The notes: a model not told the origin generated them from the letters alone. Positions 1 through 8,680 are shown, counted from the stretch's first letter. The stretch is 64,000 nt of DNA from Rothia santali (GCF_024199905.1 NZ_JANAFB010000011.1:24408-88407), one strand, 5' to 3'. Translations and numbers: made by a program.

Positions 1-582
1 CGGCTGCCCGCCGAGTGCGTTGCTGGCGTGGAGCAGGCCGAAGATCAGCGAGGACACCGCCATCACGCCCCATTCCCCGTATCCGCGTCGGCGCAGGAGG
101 GAGACCACGAAGCCGCGACACAGCACCTCCTCGGCAAAGCCGATGAACAGGCCGGTGAAGAGCAACGACGCGACGATGCCTGCCGTGTACCGGCTGTAGT
201 CGGTCCCTATGAGGTGGAAGACGATGGGGATCAGGACGAGCGCCGGTGCGCACCACATCCACCGCCTCCCACGAACCGGCTGGGCACCGAACAGGGGCCG
301 CGGCAGCCACCCGAGGCTCAGTCCGAAGGCGATCAGCAGAACGCTGCCGAAGGCGATCGGCAGCGCGAGGCCGAGCAGGATGCCGGACGGGCTGGAGAGC
401 GGGTCGCCGGCGTCGTGGGCGACCCCCTTGAGCAAGGGGGCGGCGGCGCCGAAGCCGAAGGCTTCGTACAGAGCGATGTATGTGATGGCCACCAGGACCG
501 CTCTCCACAGGCCACCCCGTTCCCAGAAGGCCCGCCAGCCGGTGGCGGGGGTCGAGGCGGGCGGCGTCGTCAGGGAGCTCAT
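1..582 (-). CDS. CPBP family intramembrane metalloprotease, partial
   Basis: The gene starts at ATG 582 and runs off the left edge of the window, so the C-terminus is missing; 194 codons are visible. It encodes hydrophobic segments and the two hallmarks of the CPBP (Abi/Rce1-like) family: an EExxxR motif (AEEVLCRG, about 112-141) followed by FGLLHAS with the metal-binding His. Such proteins are membrane-embedded glutamate proteases, often linked to bacteriocin self-immunity or prenyl-protein processing; the substrate here is unknown. A ribosome site (GAAGGTGG) lies just upstream of the ATG. The family call is sound, the role is not known. Confidence 0.85.
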   Translation of the reverse strand, partial: MSSLTTPPASTPATGWRAFWERGGLWRAVLVAITYIALYEAFGFGAAAPLLKGVAHDAGDPLSSPSGILLGLALPIAFGSVLLIAFGLSLGWLPRPLFGAQPVRGRRWMWCAPALVLIPIVFHLIGTDYSRYTAGIVASLLFTGLFIGFAEEVLCRGFVVSLLRRRGYGEWGVMAVSSLIFGLLHASNALGGQP

Positions 583-943
583 GGTGTCCACCTTCAGGTG
601 TCGGGTGTGCGCAGCTGGCGAAGGGGTCGGGAGGAGGCGTCTTCATCGAGAGCGGTGAGCAGTTGCTTGAGACCGAGGCCGCCGATGTTCATGGCCCTGC
701 ATTCCAGGGTCGGCTCCCGGCAGGCATCCGTCAATGCGACGACGCTGGCCGTGCCTCTGCGACGGCGCCGGGTCGTCAGATCCTTACGACTGATCCGAGT
801 GGGCGGATGAAGGTGCTTCCAGCCGCCGACCAGGCCATTGGTTCTCCGTCTCAAGATGTGTAGGTGCGTGGGGGGGCGTCAAGACGGCGGGCGCTGGTGC
901 GCCGCGGCCTGTCTCGACGGGAGCGCCATTGGCGCGGCAGCTG
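583..943. other. Intergenic stretch without a confident gene
   Basis: This holds the upstream region of the CPBP gene and the 3' flank of the MFS gene. A minus-strand frame at 594-854 is open and ends just before the CPBP ribosome site, but it has no recognisable domain and an Arg-rich composition unlike its neighbours. I do not call it as a gene. Confidence 0.4.
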
Positions 944-2131
944 TCACGGCCGCGGCCGCACGAAGCACCCCACGACGGCGACCAGAGCCGCGGCCAGGAA
1001 CGCCACCGGTGCCCCGGCCGCCTCCGCGAGCGCGCCGATGGCGGGTGCCCCGCCCGCTTGGCCCAGAGCGATGACGAGGAACGCCAGCCCCACGCCCGCG
1101 GCGGGCGTCTCGGAATAGAGGCGCGTCCCCCAGATCAGGAGCAGGCCGGTCAGGCCGATGTAGGCCGCACCGAACACGGCCGCGGCGGCCCATGCGGTGG
1201 GGACGCTGCCCGGAGCCACGGCAATGAGCGCGGTCGCCGCGGCCAGGGTGAGCATGATCGCCGTCCACGACCTCGCGATTCCCCAGCGTCCGGCGAGGTC
1301 GCCGGTGGCGGCGCCGGCGATGCCGAAGGCGCCGAGGACGATCCACGCGATCGTGGAGGACTGCTCGCTCATCCGCCCCTCGGCGACGAGGATGTCGCGG
1401 CCGAACGTCCACACCGCCGCGCTGGAGACGCCCATCGCCGCGGCGGCGGCCACCATCCGGCCGCTGCCCCGGGGAAGCGCCGGACGCGGGAGCGCCCGCC
1501 TCAGCCCGTCCGTGCGAGGATCCCGCGCGGAGGCCGCCGGCACGGACAGCGCCGTCCAGATCGTGACCAGGGCGCATAGGCCCGAGAACACCAGCCACGC
1601 GGCGCGCCAGTGTTCGTGCGTCAGCAGCGCGATGGGACCGGCGATCGCGACCCCGAGGCCGGTGCCGGCGTTGATGATCGTCTGCGCCCGGTTCCGCCGT
1701 GCCGTCGCCACGGTGCGCGCGACGGCGTGGGCCACCGGCGGCGAGGCGACGCCGGTGCTCGACCCGGCCAGCAGCACGCCCGCCGCCAGCACGGGGGAAC
1801 TGGGAGCGACCGCGATCATGAGCGTCCCGGCGGTGGCGACGACGCCGGCCGCGACCGCCACGGCCCGGCCGCCGAAGCACGGGGTGAGCACGGTCGAGAC
1901 GACGATGGCGGCGCAGTAGGCGGCATACGACCCCGAGGCGATCGCCCCGGCCGTCCCCGCGTCGAGGTCGAACTCGGCGCGGAAGACCGGCACGAACAGG
2001 CCGTAGGCGAACCGGGCCAGCCCGTAGCAGACCGCGATCAGCGACAGCCCCGCCCCGGTCAGCCGGAGCACCCCGCCCCTGCTCAGCAGTCCCGGCCCAT
2101 CGGCTTCCGTCTCCATCGCCGGCTGACTCAT
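944..2131 (-). CDS. MFS transporter, YbfB/CynX-like
   Basis: A 395-residue major facilitator with about twelve hydrophobic segments. The N-terminal helix has the CYGLARFAYGLF pattern seen in YbfB/YjiJ-type transporters, and the usual charged loop between the two six-helix halves is present. The substrate cannot be read from sequence; drug or small-metabolite efflux is likely. It is divergent from a TetR regulator 89 bases away, and the shared promoter holds two related palindromes, so repression by that TetR protein is the obvious inference. Start ATG 2131 places only a short soluble N-terminus before the first helix. Confidence 0.88.
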   Translation of the reverse strand: MSQPAMETEADGPGLLSRGGVLRLTGAGLSLIAVCYGLARFAYGLFVPVFRAEFDLDAGTAGAIASGSYAAYCAAIVVSTVLTPCFGGRAVAVAAGVVATAGTLMIAVAPSSPVLAAGVLLAGSSTGVASPPVAHAVARTVATARRNRAQTIINAGTGLGVAIAGPIALLTHEHWRAAWLVFSGLCALVTIWTALSVPAASARDPRTDGLRRALPRPALPRGSGRMVAAAAAMGVSSAAVWTFGRDILVAEGRMSEQSSTIAWIVLGAFGIAGAATGDLAGRWGIARSWTAIMLTLAAATALIAVAPGSVPTAWAAAAVFGAAYIGLTGLLLIWGTRLYSETPAAGVGLAFLVIALGQAGGAPAIGALAEAAGAPVAFLAAALVAVVGCFVRPRP

Positions 2132-2148
2132 GCTCGAACACCCCTTAC

Positions 2149-2198
2149 TTCACAGATCTGTGAACTTGAGGTCGAGCCTAGGTATACTGATCAGTGAA
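2149..2198. promoter_or_regulatory. Two palindromic TetR-type operators
   Basis: Site 1 (2149-2164) is the perfect palindrome TTCACAGATCTGTGAA. Site 2 (2183-2198), TATACTGATCAGTGAA, has a perfect ACTGATCAGT core and the same TTCAC/GTGAA half-site on one side. Their centres are 34 bases apart, about three helical turns. TATACT inside site 2 may also be the -10 box of the TetR gene, so binding would block both divergent promoters. Confidence 0.72.
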
Positions 2199-2220
2199 GT
2201 CAAGACGCAGAGGAGCGAAG

Positions 2221-2814
2221 ATGACAGCAGGGGAGACCGCGGAGGTGCTGAAGGTGCCGGAGCTGACGCCCGGTGCGCGGCGGATCGTGGAGGTCGCCGC
2301 CGAGCTGTTCTACCGGCGGGGCATCCACGCCGTCGGGGTGGACACCATCGCGCGGGAGTCCGGCATCACCAAGCGCACCCTCTACGACCGTTTCGGGTCC
2401 AAGGACGCCCTCGTCGCGGTCTACCTCCAGGCCCGTCACCAGAGATGGTGGGAACGCCTCGAGCGGCGGATCGCGGGGGCTCCCTGGCCGCGGGCGCTGG
2501 CCGTGTTCGACGCGTACGCCGATGACGAGTGGTCCTCCGAGCGCGGGTGCGCGTTCCTCAACGCCGCCGGCGAGCTGCCCGCCGAGCATCCCGCCTACCG
2601 GGTGGTGCGCGCGCACAAGCGGGCCGTGCGCGACCGCCTGGCGGGGCTCGTCCGCGCCGACTGCCCCGACGCGGAAAACCCCGAGGCGCTGACGGAGCAC
2701 CTCTTCCTGCTGCTGGAGGGAGCCATCGCCCACCGCGGCCTCGACGGCGACGCGACCTCGCTCGCCTCTGCCCGGGGGCTCGCGGAGCACCTGCTGCAGC
2801 GTCCAACCACATAA
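2221..2814 (+). CDS. TetR/AcrR family transcriptional regulator
   Basis: A 197-residue repressor. The N-terminal helix-turn-helix is clear (VDTIARESGITKRTLYDRFGSKDAL), followed by an all-helical ligand domain. I chose ATG 2221 because AGAGGAGCG stands at the right distance; a GTG at 2194 is in frame but lies inside the operator region. It is divergent from the MFS transporter, the classic arrangement for an autoregulated efflux repressor. The inducing ligand is unknown. Confidence 0.9.
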   Translation: MTAGETAEVLKVPELTPGARRIVEVAAELFYRRGIHAVGVDTIARESGITKRTLYDRFGSKDALVAVYLQARHQRWWERLERRIAGAPWPRALAVFDAYADDEWSSERGCAFLNAAGELPAEHPAYRVVRAHKRAVRDRLAGLVRADCPDAENPEALTEHLFLLLEGAIAHRGLDGDATSLASARGLAEHLLQRPTT

Positions 2815-3143
2815 AGGGAGCACGTCGAACCGAGTGCACCTGACGTCTGCGACCGCGGGCTTCCCTGACCGATGGAGCGGCGTTGGATGTCTGAGGTGCC
2901 CCCGGGGCAGGTGAAGACCATCGATCATCGCCGCGCCACTCAGCTACTCGACGTCGGCCCGGCTGTCGCCCAGTGGTCGAGGGCCGGGAATGGGTGAGCC
3001 CGCAGGCTCAGCGTCGGGGGTCGGCGAGTGTCGTGGATGCCCTCAGCCACCGAGACGACAGGGGCAGCCTGCCCGGGTTCGCCGCCGCTGTGACGGCTCG
3101 AGGCGGGATTTCACTCGATAATGTCAAGAGGGGGTTGCCTTGA
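2815..3143. other. Intergenic region, no gene seen
   Basis: No reading frame here has convincing codon use or a ribosome site. The end carries the AAGAGGGGG ribosome site of the HicA gene (about 3126-3134). It may hold decayed coding sequence, but nothing is recognisable. Confidence 0.4.
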
Positions 3144-3380
3144 TTGTCAATGGGGGATATACGAGACTGTATGAAGCCGCAGAAGACGAAGGACGTCCTC
3201 AAGCTCCTCCGCTCTCAGGGCTGGGGTTACCTCCGCGACGCCAGAGGCAGCCACGAGATCTGGGGCAGCGCGGACGGCGCCGGGAAGATCTCGGTGCCCA
3301 CCGGGCACCGTATCGTCACACCCGGCGTTCTGGCCCAGCTGGCGCGGGCGGGAGTCGAGATTCCGAAGGAGTGGACGTGA
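3144..3380 (+). CDS. hicA: HicA-type toxin (mRNA interferase)
   Basis: A small basic protein with the HicA double-stranded-RNA-binding-like fold: KDVLKLLRSQGW, then GSHEIW with the catalytic His, then ISVPTGH and a terminal helix ending in GVEIPKEW. HicA toxins cleave mRNA when not held by HicB. The start is uncertain: TTG 3144 has a ribosome site (GAGGGGG, about nine bases upstream), while the family usually begins near ATG 3171 (MKPQKTKDV). The stop overlaps the start of the next gene (TGATG), so toxin and antitoxin are translationally coupled. Confidence 0.82.
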   Translation: MSMGDIRDCMKPQKTKDVLKLLRSQGWGYLRDARGSHEIWGSADGAGKISVPTGHRIVTPGVLAQLARAGVEIPKEWT

Positions 3381-3796
3381 TGGACGCACAAGCACGGCAG
3401 GCCGCGACGGTCTACGAGGTGATCGCCCACCGCGAGGTGCACCCGGAGGCGAGCTTCTGGGTCTTCGAGATTCCGGCACTCGGGGCCGTCGGCCAGGCCA
3501 CGAAGCTCTCGGCGGTCGAGGAGGAGGCCCGCGGGATCATCACCGCCTGGGACGAGGACGGCCCTGCCGAAGAGGACATCGGCGTGAGCGTGCGCCTGGA
3601 CGGCGAAGCCGAGGCCCGGCGCATCTGGGATGAAGGCGAGGAGGAGGAGCGCGCGGCGCGCGCGGCCCTGGATCACGCGGGCGCGCGCAAGCGCGAGGCG
3701 GTGAGCATGCTCCGGGAGACCAAGCACTACAGCGCGGCCGAGACCGCCCGCGTGCTCGGGGTGACCCGCCAGCGGGTCTACCAGCTCGCGCGCTAG
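3380..3796 (+). CDS. hicB: HicB-like antitoxin with C-terminal helix-turn-helix
   Basis: A 138-residue acidic protein overlapping hicA by one base. The N-terminal half matches the HicB partial RNase-H-like fold (SFWVFEIPALGAVGQATKLSAVEEEARGI pattern). The C-terminus is a short DNA-binding domain, AETARVLGVTRQRVYQLAR, that probably mediates autorepression. The middle is rich in Glu and Arg and likely helical. Order is toxin first, antitoxin second, as usual for hicAB. An inverted repeat overlaps the stop codon (arms 3784-3792 and 3800-3808) and could act as a weak terminator. Confidence 0.8.
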   Translation: MDAQARQAATVYEVIAHREVHPEASFWVFEIPALGAVGQATKLSAVEEEARGIITAWDEDGPAEEDIGVSVRLDGEAEARRIWDEGEEEERAARAALDHAGARKREAVSMLRETKHYSAAETARVLGVTRQRVYQLAR

Positions 3797-3880
3797 GCTC
3801 GCGCGAGCAGCGCCGGGCGGTAGGAGCGGGGGCGCGCGGCGAGTAGTGGCCGCCTCATGGTGATCACCCCCCCGTGAGGT

Positions 3881-3908
3881 GCGTTCACGGCATGCGCACC
3901 GTGAACGC
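3881..3908. promoter_or_regulatory. 28-bp inverted repeat upstream of the permease
   Basis: Arms GCGTTCACGG (3881-3890) and CCGTGAACGC (3899-3908) are perfect complements separated by eight bases. It lies about 60 bases before the APC permease. There is no T-tract after it, so an operator is more likely than a terminator. No local regulator is an obvious partner. Confidence 0.55.
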
Positions 3909-3957
3909 GCCCCGTGCCCCCAGCGAACCGGGGATCCCCTTCCCCACGTCACGGGCC

Positions 3958-3963
3958 TAAGAT
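3958..3963 (+). promoter_or_regulatory. -10 box of a leaderless promoter
   Basis: TAAGAT ends six bases before ATG 3970, so transcription would start at the start codon. No ribosome site is present, which agrees with a leaderless message. Confidence 0.5.
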
Positions 3964-3969
3964 CGCCTC

Positions 3970-5349
3970 ATGGTCCGTTCACATGATCAGGCCGGCTCCG
4001 TCGCGGAGCCGGGTCTGCGCCGGGAGATCTCCTTCCACCAGCTCGTCGCCTACGGCCTGGTGTTCATCGGGCCCGCGGCCGCGGTCGGGGTCTTCGGGAC
4101 GCTGGATGCCAAGTCGGGCGGCGTCGTGCCCCTGGTGTACCTGGTGGCGACGCTGGCGATGGCGCTCACGGCGTCGAGCTACGCCGTCATGTCCCGAGCC
4201 GTGCCGCGCGCCGGCAGCGTGTTCGCCTACGCGAGCGAGGCGATCGGGCGGCGCACCGGGTACATGTCCGGGTGGATGGTGCTGCTGGACTACGTGCTGA
4301 TCCCCTCGGTCGCGTACCTGTTCTCCGGGATCGCGCTGAACTCGCTGTTTCCGCAGGTCCCGGTGTGGGTGTTCGTGGTGCTGGCGGTCGTGGTGACCAC
4401 GGCGCTGAACCTCTCCGGGGTCAAGGTGACCTCGCGGGTCTCCACGGCGGTGGTGGTGATCGAGGTGGTGGTGCTGCTGATGGTGCTCGCCGCGGGCGCC
4501 TGGGTGCTCGCGACCAGCGGGCCAGTGCGCGGCTGGCTGGACCCGCTGACCGGGGGCGACGCCGGGATCTCCTGGCACCTCGTGCTGGGCGCGGTCTCCG
4601 CGGCGGTGCTCTCCTACCTCGGCTTCGACGCGCTGGCCACCTTCGCCGAGGAGACCAAGGGCGGGCACCGGGTGATCGGGCGCGCGACGCTGGTCTGCCT
4701 CGTCGTCGCCGGCTTCCTCTTCATGGCCCAGACCTACGTCGGCTCGCTGCTGAGCCCGTACACCACCGAGCAGCTGCAGGCCGACCCCTCGCTGCAGGGC
4801 GGGGCGTACTACGACACCGTCGACTCGGCGATCTCGCCCTTCCTGTACTGGCTACTCGCGCTCGCGAAAGCCGCGGGCGGGGCGTTCGCGGCGCTGGTGG
4901 GGCAGTCGGCGGCCTCGCGCATCCTCATGGACATGGGGCGCTCGGGGGCGATCCCGCGGGTCTTCTCGCGGGTCTCCGGGAAGACGGGGGCGCCGCTGGT
5001 GGGCGTGCTCGTGGCGGCGACCGGCAACATCGTCGTCGCGGGGTGGGCCGCCACGCGCTCGGACGGGCTCGACGTCGTGGTCTCCATCGTCGACGTCGGC
5101 GCGCTCGTCGGGTTCATCATGGTGCACGTGTCGGTGCTGACCTACTTCATGCTCAAGCGGCGGGGCGGGGCGCCGTCGGTGCTGCGGCACGTGGTGATCC
5201 CGGTGGTCGGGGCGGTGATCCTCGCCGTCGTGCTGGCGAACTCCTCGCCGGTCGCGCTGCTGATCGGGCTGGTGTGGGCCGTGCTGGGCTTCGTCATCCT
5301 GGGGGTGTACGCGGGGCGGCGGAGGGACGACGCCGGGGCCGGCGGCTGA
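3970..5349 (+). CDS. APC family amino acid/polyamine permease
   Basis: A 459-residue transporter with about twelve hydrophobic segments. The first helix carries the APC substrate-binding signature GPAAAVGVFG, and the loop SYLGFDALATFAEETKGG is the conserved region after helix 6. It resembles the YhdG/putrescine-importer branch. Transport is probably proton-coupled uptake of an amino acid or amine; the exact substrate is not decidable. The gene stands alone behind an inverted repeat and an apparently leaderless promoter. Confidence 0.9.
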   Translation: MVRSHDQAGSVAEPGLRREISFHQLVAYGLVFIGPAAAVGVFGTLDAKSGGVVPLVYLVATLAMALTASSYAVMSRAVPRAGSVFAYASEAIGRRTGYMSGWMVLLDYVLIPSVAYLFSGIALNSLFPQVPVWVFVVLAVVVTTALNLSGVKVTSRVSTAVVVIEVVVLLMVLAAGAWVLATSGPVRGWLDPLTGGDAGISWHLVLGAVSAAVLSYLGFDALATFAEETKGGHRVIGRATLVCLVVAGFLFMAQTYVGSLLSPYTTEQLQADPSLQGGAYYDTVDSAISPFLYWLLALAKAAGGAFAALVGQSAASRILMDMGRSGAIPRVFSRVSGKTGAPLVGVLVAATGNIVVAGWAATRSDGLDVVVSIVDVGALVGFIMVHVSVLTYFMLKRRGGAPSVLRHVVIPVVGAVILAVVLANSSPVALLIGLVWAVLGFVILGVYAGRRRDDAGAGG

Positions 5350-5451
5350 GCGGTCGGCGGGCCGCTTCCCACCTGGTGAGGCGGGTCTGCCACCCCGCGG
5401 CGGTGTGGGTTACATTGTGGTCCGGCACGTTGTCCTCGGCAGAAAGTCACC

Positions 5452-5904
5452 ATGCGCCACTCGTACGGGGTAGATCCGGACCTCACCGATGAGGGGGCCG
5501 AACGGCTGCGCGCGGCCCTGGCGCAGTTGCGCGCCGAGCGCCGTCCCCTCACCGCCCATCGGATGTTCGCCGCCCACGACGCGGAGATGCAGGCCAATCT
5601 CGTCGAGTCCCTCCGGCAGCGCCAGGACCGGTGGCGGAACCTCTCGTGGTCGACCAGGATCGTGGGCCTGCTGTGCCTCGTCCTGGCGTGGCTGATCGCG
5701 GAGCCGCACAGCAGCGTCGGCGGCGCGGAGGCCGTGGTGCTCGCGCTGGGCGCCGTGCTGTTCCTGACCGGCGTCGTCAGCGCGTTCAAGGCCGTCTCCT
5801 ACCGCCGGACCTTCGGTGCCGTGACGCTGGACGGGATCGCGCCCGAGACCGCGCAGATCATCGAGCTGAACATCGAGCGGCGGAGGCGAGGGGACTCGGG
5901 GTAG
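5452..5904 (+). CDS. Conserved membrane protein of unknown function
   Basis: A 150-residue protein with a charged N-terminal helix (about 60 residues), two hydrophobic segments (about residues 68-82 and 90-108) and a C-terminal cytoplasmic tail. I recognise no family. The codon use is typical of the region, so it is very likely a real gene. The weak sequence TACATT about 35 bases upstream could be a -10 box. It is transcribed towards the convergent LLM oxidoreductase, and the two genes end only 14 bases apart. Confidence 0.65.
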   Translation: MRHSYGVDPDLTDEGAERLRAALAQLRAERRPLTAHRMFAAHDAEMQANLVESLRQRQDRWRNLSWSTRIVGLLCLVLAWLIAEPHSSVGGAEAVVLALGAVLFLTGVVSAFKAVSYRRTFGAVTLDGIAPETAQIIELNIERRRRGDSG

Positions 5905-5918
5905 GGCGTGAGGACAAA

Positions 5919-6941
5919 TCACATCCGCGGCGCGAGCCACCCCAGCTCCCGCGCGACGTCGGCGATGTTGCCGAGCAGGTGCGCGTTGTAGTCGGTGCCG
6001 AGCTGGCTGGGCAGGGCGAAGAGGACGTAGTCGGCCTCCTGGACCGCCTCGTCGGCGAGCAGGCTCCGGGCCACGGACTCCGGCGGCCCGGCCACGGTGG
6101 GCCCCGAGCGGGCCGAGCTGCCGTCCAGGTACCCCACGGAGTCCGACGACTCGCCGGCGAATCCGAAGTACCGCTCGTCCCACTCGGTGGTCACGGGGAA
6201 GGCGCTGCGAGTCACGGCGGCCAGGCCGGCGTCGTCCGCCCGCGCCGCGCGGTACCGGCGGATCTGGTCCGCCTGCTGGACGTGGAAGGGGCGGCCGTCG
6301 TCTTGGAGGAGCAGCGTCGAGCTGAGCAGGTTCATGCCCTTCTCGGCCACGTAGTCGGCGGTGGCGACCTTGCCGGCGCCCCACCAGATGCGCTCCCGCA
6401 GGCCGGGGGAGTGCGGCTCCACGCGGAGGGTGGGCGCGCCCTCGGCCCCCGCGCGGGCGGAGCGGGCCATCGGCTCGCCGGCGACCGCGGCCAGGAAGCG
6501 GTCGGTGCGCTCGCCGACCTCCTCGGCCCACGTGCGCCCCGCCGGCAGCTCGTACCCGAAGGCCGCCTGCCCGTCCACGGCCTGCTCGGGCGAGCCGCGG
6601 CTGATGCCCAGCTGCAGGCGCCCGCCGCTGATCAGGTCGGTCGCGGCGGCCAGCTCGGCGGAGTAGAGCGGGTTCTCGTAGCGCATGTCGACGACGCCGG
6701 TCCCCACCTCGAGCGTGGTGGTCCGGGCGGCCATGGCCGAGAGCAGCGGGTAGGGGGCCGTCAGCGAGTGCTCGAAGTGGTGCACGCGCAGCCACGCCCC
6801 CGAGAAGCCGACCTCCTCGGCGGCCTGGGCCAGGTCGACGTGCTGCCGGAGCGAGTCGCCGCCGGTGGCCACCCGGGCCCCGGGGACGTCCCGGTAGTGC
6901 CCGAAGGAGAGGAAACCGATCCTCTTGCGGCCCTGCGTCAT
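5919..6941 (-). CDS. LLM class F420/flavin-dependent oxidoreductase
   Basis: A 340-residue luciferase-like monooxygenase of TIM-barrel type. Family features are the beta-1 strand (KRIGFLSFGHY), the AEEVGFSGAWLRVHHFEH segment, the TTTLEVGTGVVDMRYENPL flavin-contact region and GGRLQLGISRGSPEQ. Such enzymes use FMNH2 or F420H2 to oxidise small substrates. The start ATG has a perfect AGGAGG seven bases upstream. It is co-directional with the following TetR gene (56 bases away), suggesting a small detoxification or redox-stress locus with the divergent SDR. Confidence 0.9.
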   Translation of the reverse strand: MTQGRKRIGFLSFGHYRDVPGARVATGGDSLRQHVDLAQAAEEVGFSGAWLRVHHFEHSLTAPYPLLSAMAARTTTLEVGTGVVDMRYENPLYSAELAAATDLISGGRLQLGISRGSPEQAVDGQAAFGYELPAGRTWAEEVGERTDRFLAAVAGEPMARSARAGAEGAPTLRVEPHSPGLRERIWWGAGKVATADYVAEKGMNLLSSTLLLQDDGRPFHVQQADQIRRYRAARADDAGLAAVTRSAFPVTTEWDERYFGFAGESSDSVGYLDGSSARSGPTVAGPPESVARSLLADEAVQEADYVLFALPSQLGTDYNAHLLGNIADVARELGWLAPRM

Positions 6942-6996
6942 GTCCTGCCTCCTGGGAGCGTGGTTCTCTGCTCAGTGAACCTCGCCCCGGGGCGGC

Positions 6997-7734
6997 TTAT
7001 TCCGCTGCGGGTCCCGCCGGGCTCGCGGCCGCGTCGTCCCGGTCCCGTCCCGGCGCGCCCTCCCTCAGCCGCCGCAGCCACTCGATCAGCAGCCGGGTCT
7101 CGGACGCGCCCAGGACCTCCGGGTGCGCCGCGGCCTGCTCGACGACGGCGCCGACGGCGTCGTGCGGGGAGCCCGCGCCGCCGCCGGTGATCGCGGAGAT
7201 CACGCCCTCGCGCACGCTCGCCGAGAGCGCCGGGTCGGCCTCGGCGAGGATGATCTGCCGCAGCGTCACCCCGATGTTGGTCGAGAGGACGTGGGCGGCC
7301 GCCTGACGGGGGTCGACGGCGAGGCGGCCCTGCTCCGCGGCGCGCGCGGTGAGCTCGCCCAGGATCCGGCTGGGCCGCGACTGGGCCGCCGGCGAGTACC
7401 CCGGCCGCACCTTGCCGTACATCAGCGTGTAGAAGCCCGGGTGCGCGAGCCCGAACGTCACGTGCGCGTCCCAGCCGGCCCGGAGGTCCTGGATCGGGTC
7501 CCCCGAGGACTCCATGGCCGACTTCTCCGACAGGTAGAGGTCGAAACCGCGCTCCACGACCGCGTCGATCAGTCCCTGCTTGGACCCGAAGAAGTGGTAC
7601 AGCGTCGGCATCTTCACGCCGACGGCGTCGCAGACCTCCCGGAGGGAGAAGTCCTCCCCGGGGGAGGCGGCGATCAGGTCGGCCGCCGCGGCGATCAGCC
7701 GTTCCCGTGTACCGGTTCCCTCACGCTCTGTCAT
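6997..7734 (-). CDS. TetR family regulator
   Basis: A 245-residue repressor with an N-terminal helix-turn-helix (FSLREVCDAVGVKMPTLYHFFGSKQGL) and a TetR_C_33-like ligand domain. The C-terminal tail is Ala/Pro-rich. It is divergent from an SDR gene, and the 63-base gap holds inverted repeats that are good operator candidates. The -10-like TACTGT ends six bases before the ATG, so the message may be leaderless. Confidence 0.9.
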   Translation of the reverse strand: MTEREGTGTRERLIAAAADLIAASPGEDFSLREVCDAVGVKMPTLYHFFGSKQGLIDAVVERGFDLYLSEKSAMESSGDPIQDLRAGWDAHVTFGLAHPGFYTLMYGKVRPGYSPAAQSRPSRILGELTARAAEQGRLAVDPRQAAAHVLSTNIGVTLRQIILAEADPALSASVREGVISAITGGGAGSPHDAVGAVVEQAAAHPEVLGASETRLLIEWLRRLREGAPGRDRDDAAASPAGPAAE

Positions 7735-7740
7735 ACTGCT

Positions 7741-7785
7741 ACAGTACTCACATATCAGCTATATACGCTGATATATCGACGATAT
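7741..7785. promoter_or_regulatory. Divergent promoter with two inverted repeats
   Basis: Repeat 1 has arms ATATCAGC (7752-7759) and GCTGATAT (7767-7774) around a seven-base spacer. Repeat 2 is ATATCG-A-CGATAT (7773-7785), sharing bases with the first. TACTGT on the minus strand (7741-7746) is the likely -10 of the TetR gene. The AT-rich island stands out from its GC-rich surroundings and is probably the TetR target controlling both genes. Confidence 0.65.
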
Positions 7786-7797
7786 GTAGGAGGAGCC

Positions 7798-8553
7798 ATG
7801 ACCGAGCACACGCTCAAGGGCAAGAACGTTCTCATCGCCGGTGGGGCGAAGAACCTGGGCGGCCTGATCGCCCGGCAGGCGGCCGACGCCGGGGCGAACG
7901 TGGCGATCCACTTCAACTCCGAGTCCAGCCGGCCCGACGCCGAGCAGACGCTGGCCGCGGTCGAGGCCGCCGGCGTCCGGGGCGCGATCTTCCAGGGCGA
8001 CCTCACGGTCCCCGCGAACCTCGCGCGCCTGTTCGACGACGCGGAGTCGGCGATCGGGCCCCTCGACGTCGCGGTGAACACCGTGGGCAGGGTGCTGCGC
8101 AAGCCCATCGCGGAGACCACCGAGGAGGAGTACGACGCGATGTTCGACATCAACTCCAAGGCCGCGTACTTCTTCATCCAGGAGGCGGGGCGGCATCTGG
8201 CCGACGGCGGCAAGATCGTCACGGTCGTGACCGCGCTGCTGGCGGCGTTCACCGATGGCTACTCCACCTACGCGGGCGGGAAGTCGCCGGTGGAGCACTT
8301 CACGCGCGCCGCGGCGAAGGAGTTCGCGCCCCGCGGCATCTCGGTGACGGCGGTGGCGCCCGGCCCGATGGACACCCCGTTCTTCTACGGCCAGGAGACC
8401 CCCGAGCGCGTGGAGTTCCACAAGTCCCAGGCCATGGGGAACCAGCTGACCCGGATCGAGGACATTGCGCCGATCGTGCGCTTCCTCGCCTCGGAGGGGT
8501 GGTGGATCACCGGGCAGACGATCTTCGCCAATGGGGGGTACACCACGCGATAG
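7798..8553 (+). CDS. Short-chain dehydrogenase/reductase (SDR)
   Basis: A 251-residue Rossmann-fold NAD(P)-dependent oxidoreductase. The cofactor loop reads AGGAKNLGG instead of the common TGxxxGxG. The catalytic YAGGK (YxxxK) is present, but the usual catalytic Ser position thirteen residues before the Tyr is Thr. The C-terminus ending in GQTIFANGGYTTR is typical. The start ATG has an excellent AGGAGGAG three bases upstream. It is divergent from, and probably repressed by, the TetR protein. The substrate is unknown. Confidence 0.9.
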   Translation: MTEHTLKGKNVLIAGGAKNLGGLIARQAADAGANVAIHFNSESSRPDAEQTLAAVEAAGVRGAIFQGDLTVPANLARLFDDAESAIGPLDVAVNTVGRVLRKPIAETTEEEYDAMFDINSKAAYFFIQEAGRHLADGGKIVTVVTALLAAFTDGYSTYAGGKSPVEHFTRAAAKEFAPRGISVTAVAPGPMDTPFFYGQETPERVEFHKSQAMGNQLTRIEDIAPIVRFLASEGWWITGQTIFANGGYTTR

Positions 8554-8680
8554 GCACGCAGGGGGTCCGGGTTGCGGACGTCGGTGGTCTGCGGTTCGGG
8601 CCGCTGCCGCCGATCGTCTGCCGCCCGGATCTCCTTCGGCAGGAGGAGCGGCCTTCACCCCGAAGTGAGAGCCTCGGGCA

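Noticed and set aside
594..854. Open minus-strand frame of 86 codons before the CPBP gene
   Set aside because: It is Arg-rich, has no domain and no clear ribosome site, and its codon pattern differs from real genes here.
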